Shown here one piece after another: positions 57,067 to 64,000 of a stretch of 64,000 nt of DNA. Below the pieces are notes generated by a model, which had not been told where the DNA came from, did no database searches, and worked only from the letters and a program-made list of their open reading frames with translations. The position numbers were made by a program, and so were the translations under genes. The DNA is taken from assembly GCF_902686445.1 (NCBI RefSeq), contig NW_025920104.1:3658001-3722000 (forward strand). Direction: 5' to 3'. The first letter of the stretch is position 1. Each line of letters starts with the position of its first letter. The DNA is from Sciurus carolinensis. Taxonomy: Eukaryota; Chordata; Mammalia; Rodentia; Sciuridae.

Positions 57067-58517
57067 AAGAGAATTTTTATCTTTATTTAACTACATAGAA
57101 GACCTTCTTTTACAGTGACCTTGTGTATCAAGAATTTATAGATTTCTGTATACGGACTAGTTTGAGAACACATTTATTAGTTTATAATAATATCATATAC
57201 AGTTCTTTGTGTGGGAAAATCTTAATTTTTGAGCAAGGTTTTGAAATGTTTTCTTTTGACTAGTTTTCAAGTAGTAATTATCATAATGGGATTTAACTTA
57301 GGAATTGTTATGGCTTCCAGGTTTGGAATATATTATTATGCTTGTTAAATTTATAATGTTTCAAAGTTTACCAATAATAACTGAAGAAGTTTAAAAAAAA
57401 AAGAAACATGAGTTATCACAGATAATTCTGTGGAGGTAACAGAAAGGGTGGGAGAGGTCAAGGCTAGACATTAACACCACATCATTCTTTTTCAAACCAG
57501 CACAGTGACAGCTCCTGTCAGAAAGGATCATTCTAATTAATTGGTTAAAAAAGGAATAACTGTCTCAGGATTCAGTAAATGGAGCATCAGTGTCAAAAAG
57601 GAATCTTGCTGAGTGAAGCCTTTTAGAAGTTACACCAAGATGACAGTCTTAATGAGATTGGCATTGCAGTTTGTTTTTCTGCTATAAGTTTAAAATTAAT
57701 TTTGCAGGCTTTTTAAGTTAAATATTTATACTATAGAATTTAGAAGTTATTACTTCTGGTGATTTGAAAGTATTTATGTCACCACTCCCACACAGGATGT
57801 TTCTAATAAATATTACTCTATAAATCCACCTGATTCTTTTTGTCTCCCAGATCTTTTGGTTTCTGCTTATTCTCTTCCTGCTGACCCACACAGCAGCCAT
57901 TTCTGCTTTCCTTTCTCTCTCCTTTCTACCCTCATTTCTCTCTGCCTCCATCCCTGTCTCCCTATTTCCCCATCCCCACACTAAATGAGGCTTCTTTCAC
58001 ACATTATTTCTTAAAGGACCACTTCAGATTTTATTGACATATGTTTCTGCAATTATATTTAAATAAAGTATTTCATTTCTATTGTGAGCATCTTTTCTTC
58101 CAATTTTTGTTCAGTTTTGTATATTGTTGATTTGTTACAAGTATGGTTCACTCTTTTTTAAGACATTAGTTGATATTTAATATGAAAAGAAATAAGTATC
58201 AGTTGTTATCCCTTACAGGTAAAATACAAAATTTAAGTTATAATTAAAGAAACTTTATCTCAAGACATAAAAACAGCAGTTTAAAATGTGATAATCTATG
58301 AAAGTATTTATTTTTAATGTAAAACTAATAATTTACCTTAATGGGATGATGGTGAAGAACAGTATTTCAGGATGTGTTCACTTTAAATCTTCATTAGAAT
58401 CTTGAGTTTCCTCCCTCTATATCAAGTGAATTAATATGGATGTATTTTTCAGATCTTAAAAGATGTCTTATTTTCAGTTTTTTGTATATTAACTCTTTTT
58501 TCCATTCTAAATATTAG
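57067..58517. other. ASZ1 intron 12, right part
   Basis: No recognised feature up to the acceptor ATATTAG. A C/T-rich patch at 57850-57975 makes a spurious 87-codon minus-strand frame. Confidence 0.45.
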
Positions 58518-58670
58518 CTGCAAAATAAACGGGCAAATGATCCAACTTGTATACCATTAATGGAAAAAGTGTCTACATGAAAGAGTAGAATTTTGAAGAG
58601 GAAAGCTATTACAATATGTGGACTTGGGCTGATTCTTTTCATTTGCAAGCTAACACTTCAGAGAAAATAA
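58518..58670 (+). pseudogene. ASZ1: ASZ1 exon 13 remnant: TGA before the membrane anchor
   Basis: Reads LQNKRANDPTCIPLMEKVST, then TGA at 58578-58580 where ASZ1 has a tryptophan codon. Beyond it the frame stays open: KSRILKRKAITICGLGLILF, then ICKLTLQRK and the normal TAA (58668-58670). The hydrophobic stretch is the C-terminal transmembrane anchor, which in mouse ASZ1 targets the protein to mitochondria. The lesion would remove it. Confidence 0.93.
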
Positions 58671-59535
58671 CCCTAATATTTGTTTTAAAATTATGTATGT
58701 ACATCTTATTCAAAATATCCCCATATTGCTTTTAATAGCCATCTGTGGTACATCACTTATTCTTTGCCTATACTCCATAGAAGAATTATGATAATATAAA
58801 GGAGAGAATTTTTCTTTGGAAAGTGATTTGTCAATTTGAGTTGGAAATATAGTTTATTATATTCTGTTAATTTTGATCAAACAGTAAATTATAACTAAAC
58901 ATTTAGTTTGAACGCACAAGTAAATCACAATAAAAAAAGTTTTATCTAATATTCTTTTAAAGTGTGTTCAATTGTCATAGATAATCTTAGAGACTTTGTA
59001 AATAATTCATAAATCAATAGCTTTACTTTAGTCCTATTTACCCCTTCTGTTACTACAAAATAAGGACTTTCTTGCTGCATTTTTAAAGTTATATATTTAG
59101 AATATTTTTGATTTTGAAAGCATTTCAGAAAATGCAAAGGATGAAGGTAGGATGAAAAAGGTTTTGATTGTGGATTAAGTACATAGGAAAAATATTCCAA
59201 ATGTAAAAATCACAATAGTGTGAAAAGCACAAAGTACATTAGTATTTTTCATGTAAAGTATTTCTGAAATATGACCAAACATAGGTGTAACTTTCTGAGG
59301 GATATTCTGAAAGTGGAATTTGACATGCATTTTCTCACATTTAAAATAAGATTTATTTTATCATAATCAAAATATTGATATTCAGATTTAAAAAATGAAG
59401 TGAATAACAGTCCCAATTTAGCAGGCAAAATTGTATTTAAATCTTGCTTGCTTAAAGCATATGCAGTTATCTAAAATTTCTTGAGAAGTAAACATCAAGC
59501 AAAGTGAAAGAATTCTTGAAAAAATTCATAATTTT
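58671..59535. other. ASZ1 3' flank, no clear feature
   Basis: Possible 3' UTR. The first AATAAA-like signal I see is near 58928. Otherwise AT-rich sequence without recognised elements. Confidence 0.4.
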
Positions 59536-59637
59536 CTTTTTGTTTTTTGTTTTTTGTTTTTGTGCTAGGGATTGAACCTAGGGCCTTGTGCTTGTGAGGC
59601 AAGTACTCTACCAACTAAGCTATATCCCCAGCCCCTC
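59536..59637 (-). mobile_element. ID SINE, minus strand
   Basis: 'gctagggattgaacctaggg', 'gaggcaagtactctaccaac' and 'taagctatatccccagcccc', with a TTTTTGTTTTT tail side to the left. Well preserved. Confidence 0.9.
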
Positions 59638-59769
59638 ATGATGTTCTTAAACTTTTTTTCTCTAACTTCAAAAATATGGAATGTGTAGTGCTCAAATGTA
59701 AGCTGATCATACTGTAAAAAAATATCAGGGGATTTCTTGGGAAAGGTATAGATGGACCAGTCAATATCT

Positions 59770-59960
59770 GAATGTCTGTGATAAGTCCTTCATAAACATT
59801 TTATTTACATCATAGGATAATGTCATGAGGAATAAATTCTATTTTAAAGAAATTGAGTCTTAAAGACACTGTTGAAGTAAATTGTTGAAATTCACATCAC
59901 TAAAAATACCAGCTGGGAGTTTGTTCATTATTTACTGTTTAAATTTAAATACCATGCTCT
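59770..59960 (-). repeat. MIR SINE relic, minus strand (tentative)
   Basis: 'cataggataatgtcatgagg', then 'aaagaaattgagtcttaaag', then 'attgttgaaattcacatcac' follows the reverse MIR order loosely. Confidence 0.4.
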
Positions 59961-60225
59961 TTCCAGCATTCATTCATTCATTCAAATACTTACTGACCAC
60001 TTCCCATGTGTCCCCCATTTTAGGAAATCAATGATCCCTGCCCTTAATGTAGAACTTACATTTCAATGGAAATAAACAACAAAGAATAAGATACCATAAA
60101 TGCATTTTATAAAAATTATACAAGGTGAAATAGGAAAGTGCAGGATGAAGGTAGTATGTTAGAGAGTAGTGAGGAATGACCTCACAAACTTCAGGTCTGT
60201 TGTGAGAAATAAAAGATTACAGAGC

Positions 60226-60350
60226 AAGGGCTGGGGTTGTAGCTCAAAGGTGGAGAACTTGCCTGATGTGTGAGGCATTGGGTTTGATTCTCAGCACCAT
60301 GTATAAGTAAGTCAGTAAACAAATAAAGTGAAATAAAGAAACATTGACAA
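60226..60350 (+). mobile_element. ID SINE, plus strand
   Basis: GGGCTGGGGTTGTAGCTCAA, 'ggtggagaacttgcctgatg' and 'attgggtttgattctcagca', then an A-rich tail with AAATAAAG units. A and B box remnants of the tRNA-like promoter are visible. Confidence 0.9.
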
Positions 60351-61154
60351 ATAAAAAGTTTACAGAGCAAACCATGCAGACATCTGTATAAATCCATTCA
60401 AGAACACAAACAGGCAAAAATATCACTACTATGCTGAAATGCTCCAGAAACTGCAAGGAACCCAAAAGGGCTACAATCAGTGAGTGACTAAAGCAAATAC
60501 TAACTCAGAAACAAGAGGAGACTCTTAGCTTTAAATTAAGTGAACTTAGAAACCATTGGCACATTTTGAATAGAGAACAGATCTGATGTATATTTTAAAA
60601 GAATCTCTCTGACTGCTACTTTAAAATAGGCTAGGCTAGTGTGGAAGCTGTGGGACTCTCTAGGTGTCTGCTACAATGAGTTAGCAATGCAAACAGTGGA
60701 ATCAGCTGTGCCCAACATAGGCTCTTAAAGAACTGAAAGGATTTACTTACAACCAAACACCAATAGCCTAAGATAACTTTTTTGGCTTAAATCACCAGAA
60801 GGATAAAATTTCCATATACATCAAAATAGAGATGTCTTTAAGATAGATATTAAGTAGGATAGAAAGCAAGGATGCCAGAAATATCCTACATCTCAGTTTT
60901 CCTAGGAGTTACTTTGTTATTTGCATAAAAATTCAGCAATACATACAATATCTAAAATTCTAAGACAAAGGGTGTTTTAAAAAACTGAGTGTGTTAACAA
61001 AATGAGTAATGGAGATCTGTAAAGTAGAAAAATAGAAATAAGGAGGACAGAGGAGAAAAGGGGTCATTAGGGACTTAAGTGGAGTAAATGAAATTCCTGC
61101 ATATATGACCATGTTAAAATAATCCCAACTATTAGGTGCAACTATAATGCACCA
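60351..61154. other. Intergenic, no feature seen
   Basis: No recognised gene or repeat. Confidence 0.45.
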
Positions 61155-61450
61155 ATAAAAGTTTTGAAATGTAGGTCTTATTTTTCTTTTTTATCATTTT
61201 ATTATAGATGCAATATTGGGGTTCATTTCTACACAATCATACAAGCATATAATATAATTTTCTCCATGTTACTTCCCCTTTCCCACCCTTCCCCTTCCTT
61301 TCCTTAATCTTTACTTATCTTTCCCCTATTATTATTTTTTAATTATTGTAATATGGATGTATGTAAATTTGAAATTTACTATAGTATTGTCATACATGTG
61401 TATGGGATAGTTTGATCATTCTCTAAAATATAGATATTAGTGAAAGGAAA
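61155..61450 (-). mobile_element. L1 3' end relic, minus strand (tentative)
   Basis: A T-rich start followed by 'cacaatcatacaagcatata' and a polypyrimidine stretch ('cccaccctt', 'ccccttccttt') resembles the reversed L1 3' UTR layout. Confidence 0.45.
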
Positions 61451-61689
61451 ATACAAAATGTGTTTTAAAGAGGAATGTAAAATAATTTAAGATCTATTAG
61501 AAAAGATAATTTCTCTAGGTATTTTGCTTAGGATACCAAATATACAATTAGAAGAGAATTTATATGAGCAAGCTCATAACATTTTTGATACACAGCAAAT
61601 ACAAGTTATAAAATATGAATAAAGAATGCATTATAAGAACTTATAGATTTTAATATTAAAATAGCAAATTCTATAAAACTGATCATATA

Positions 61690-62470
61690 TATATGTTTGA
61701 TTCTCTTTAGATATACATGACAGAGAGTGTATTTTGACATATTATACATACATGGAGTATAACTTATACTATTTAGGATTATATTCTTGTGGTTGTAAAT
61801 GTTGTGGAGCTTTTGTGGTCTTGTATTCATATGCAAGGATAAGAAAGTTATGTCTGATTAATTCTACTGTCTTTCCTCTTCCCCTCTGTGCTCTCTTCCC
61901 TTTGTTCCACTTTGTCTAATCCAGTGTACTTCTATTCTTCCCCTCTTCACCCTTTCTTGTTGTTGGTTAGCATCCACAAAGCAGAGAGAACATTTAAGCT
62001 TTTGGGTTTTTTGGGATTGGTTTATTTCATTTAACATGTTATTCTCCATTTCCTTCCATTTACTGGCTGATACCATAATTTCATCCTTATTTATCACTGA
62101 GTGATATTCCGTTTTGTGTCTATATGACATGTTTCCTTTATCCATTCATCTGTTGATGGGCACCAGGGTAACTTCCATAACTTGAATATTGTGAATGGAG
62201 CTGCTATAAACATTGATGTGATTGCATCACTGATATATTCTGATTTTAAGTCCTTTGGGTATAAACTGAATAGTGGAATAACTGGTTCAAATGTTGGTTC
62301 CATTCTAAGTTTTCTAAGAAATCCCCACACTGCTTTCCATACTTGTTGCACCAATTTGCAGTCCCACTAGCAATGTGTGAATGAATCTTTTTTCCCATAC
62401 TCTTGTCAACATGTATTGTTACTTATATTCTTGATAATTGCCATTCTGACAGGAGTTATTTTATATTGTT
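61690..62470 (-). mobile_element. Older L1 3' end, minus strand
   Basis: The 3' UTR matches the family at 43035-43260 in reverse. The C-terminal ORF2 part follows (minus-strand frame 62094-62354: VWKAVWGFLRKLRMEPTFEP). Diverged from the young copies but clearly the same lineage. Confidence 0.85.
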
Positions 62471-62719
62471 TATTAATTTTTTTCTAAATACCTTTCCTGA
62501 GATATTCCACCCAATTAGAAGGCAAAATTTGTGACTCTTGATATATTTGTTTTCTAGCTATAACAAAAAACAATTTTAGAGCATATTTTTACTGCAAAAA
62601 GAAGCACCTTACCACTTAGCTCTTACCCACAAAACTACCACACCATGCCACCCAGTCCTGGGGAGCCACTACTCCACTTTCTTTCTGTACAGGTTTGCCT
62701 AATCTGTACATTTAATATC
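62471..62719. other. Intergenic, no feature seen
   Basis: Nothing recognised. Confidence 0.4.
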
Positions 62720-64000
62720 AATGAAATCAATGATATGTGATCTCATGTCTTTCATCTGTTCTTTAAATTTTCACACAGTGTTCTATAGTTTTTAGAGTAT
62801 ACAGTTTGCTCTTCTTTGGTTAGATGTATTCCCAAGCAAAACTTTATGTGTTAATTTTCAATTTCATTTTCAGTTGGTTGATTGCTAGTCTCTTTTACAA
62901 TCTCTTTTTCATATATATATTGATTACTTTGACACTGCTGAGTTTATTCTTTTAAATAGAGTTTTAGTACGTGTCAGAATTTTCATATGCAAGCTCATAT
63001 TGTTTATAAGTAGATAGAAAATTTACTTCTCATTATCCAAACTTCATGGCTCTCATTCTATTTTCTTATCCAATTGTCCTGACCTAGAACCTCCAGTACA
63101 ATACTAAATAGAAGTAGCAAGATCAGACATTCTTATCTTGTGCCTGATCATTAAGGGAAAGCATTCAATCTTTCACCATCAAGTATGATGCTATCTGTGG
63201 ATTTTTCATAAATGTGTTTAATAAGATTGAGGATGCTCCCTCTCTTTCTACTCTTTTGAGTCTTTTTAACAGGAATGAGTGTTGAATTTTGCCATATGCT
63301 GTTCTATATCTGTTCACACCATGTCATTTTGTACTGTTTTCTCTTGATAAGGTGTGTTACTGGTCTTTGATTCTTGGAATAAACTTCACTTGTCTTGTGT
63401 CTAATCTATCTGGATATTATTTCTGGATATGATTTCAGGATATGCATCTGGATAATCCTTATGGATATGATTTGCAAGTACTGTCACGTACCTCATACAG
63501 GCATCCCAGTCAATAACTGGCTGAATGCATGACAATGCTCCAATAAAACTATACTGCCTTATAATGCCTTGAGAGTCTTAGTTTGTGTAAACATAATCTA
63601 TGTTTGTACAGTGACAAAATTGCCCAACAGTGCATCTCTTGGAAATCATCCCTGTCTTTAAGCAATGCATAACTATTTTGTTGAGGATTTTTCCATTGGT
63701 ATTCATAAAATTATTGGTCTGTAGCTTTCATGATGTCTTTATCTAGCATTGATACCTGGGAAATACCTCATAGAATACATTGAGACACGTTCCTTCCTGT
63801 TTTGTGGGAAAGTGTGAAGGATGGAAATTAGTTCCTGTTTAAATATTTGGAAGACTTTGCCAGTTGGACATCTGGGTTTGGGCTTTGCTTTGTGACATTT
63901 ATAGTTACTGATCATTGCCTTTACTTTTTATGTCTTTTCAATGCTTGAGTTCTTCTTAAATAAGTTTCAGTGATTTGTGTCTTTCTAGGAGTTTTTCTAT
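62720..64000 (-). mobile_element. Ancient L1 ORF2 region, minus strand, cut by window end
   Basis: Reverse-strand ORF2 wording: 'tgttctatagtttttagagt', 'tagatgtattcccaagcaaa', 'gtactgtcacgtacctcata' region interrupted, then 'cctggaaatacctcatagaa' type phrases and 'tttctaggagtttttctat'. Many substitutions and small insertions; it continues past the window. Confidence 0.7.

Larger units (their letters stand above)
21409..58670 (+). pseudogene. ASZ1: ASZ1 (GASZ) pseudogene with introns retained
   Basis: ASZ1 is a germ-cell protein with ankyrin repeats, a SAM domain, a basic zipper and a C-terminal membrane anchor. It scaffolds piRNA production on mitochondria/nuage and is needed for transposon silencing in mouse spermatogenesis (established knowledge). 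Twelve exons align in order with the protein as I remember it from other mammals, at matching intron phases. Exon 5 was not found. Seen breaks: no start ATG and a TAG (exon 1); 1-base deletion (exon 2); AC for AG acceptor and a TGA (exon 4); 1-base deletion and TAG (exon 6); shifted donor (exon 9); lost donor (exon 12); TGA before the anchor (exon 13). Introns exclude a processed copy. Unitary loss and an old duplicate cannot be told apart from this window. Neighbours known from other mammals (CFTR, WNT2) are not in view. Confidence 0.9.

Noticed and set aside
21409..58670. ASZ1 as a processed (retrocopied) pseudogene
   Set aside because: Exons are separated by introns with many preserved splice sites and correct phases.
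60226..60350. tRNA gene
   Set aside because: tRNA-like A and B boxes are present, but the A-rich tail and dispersed copies identify an ID SINE.

Overview
The window is mammalian nuclear DNA: AT-rich, without compact open reading frames, dominated by L1 LINEs, SINEs and relics of MIR, L2, DNA transposons and retroviral LTRs. The SINEs are short tRNA-like ID units and composite B1-plus-ID units (B1-dID type), and the young L1s have a distinctive G-rich, TTAGGG-like 3' UTR. From general knowledge this combination points to a rodent, most likely a squirrel (Sciuridae). That assignment is inference; no search was possible.

The one host gene is ASZ1 (GASZ: ankyrin repeats, SAM domain, basic zipper, C-terminal membrane anchor; a germ-cell mitochondrial/nuage scaffold for piRNA production and transposon silencing). 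It runs on the + strand from about 21.4 to 58.7 kb. Twelve of the thirteen exons I expect can be recognised, with introns kept, so this is not a processed copy. It is broken many times: the start codon is replaced and a TAG lies in exon 1; exon 2 has a 1-base deletion; exon 4 has lost its acceptor AG and carries a TGA; exon 5 is not found; exon 6 has a 1-base deletion leading to TAG; the exon 9 donor is shifted; the exon 12 donor is lost; exon 13 has a TGA just before the membrane anchor. Exons 3, 7, 8, 10 and 11 keep open frames and canonical splice sites. I read it as a pseudogene, either a unitary loss or an old duplicated copy.

Layout. 0-5 kb: a + strand L1 cut by the window edge, with broken ORF1 and ORF2. 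5-21 kb: intergenic DNA with old L1, MIR, L2 and SINE relics and two 5'-truncated young L1s in opposite orientation (9.2 and 15.5 kb). 21.2-21.5 kb: CpG-rich promoter-like region and ASZ1 exon 1. 22-32 kb: ASZ1 introns 2-3, with a CT tract and a minus-strand LTR retroelement (27.0-31.5 kb; tRNA-Phe-like primer site, 5-base target duplication). 32-44 kb: ASZ1 exons 4-10, with a solo LTR, a MER20-like relic, SINEs and a twin-primed L1. 44-54 kb: intron 10, holding a nearly full-length minus-strand L1 whose 5' UTR has duplicated promoter units, nested in an ancient L1. 54-58.7 kb: ASZ1 exons 11-13. 58.7-64 kb: intergenic DNA with SINEs and old minus-strand L1s.

There is no intact protein-coding gene, no tRNA or rRNA gene and no CRISPR array. 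The most notable point is a decayed piRNA-pathway gene, whose family normally restrains L1 in the male germ line, in a locus heavily invaded by L1. No causal link can be drawn from one window.
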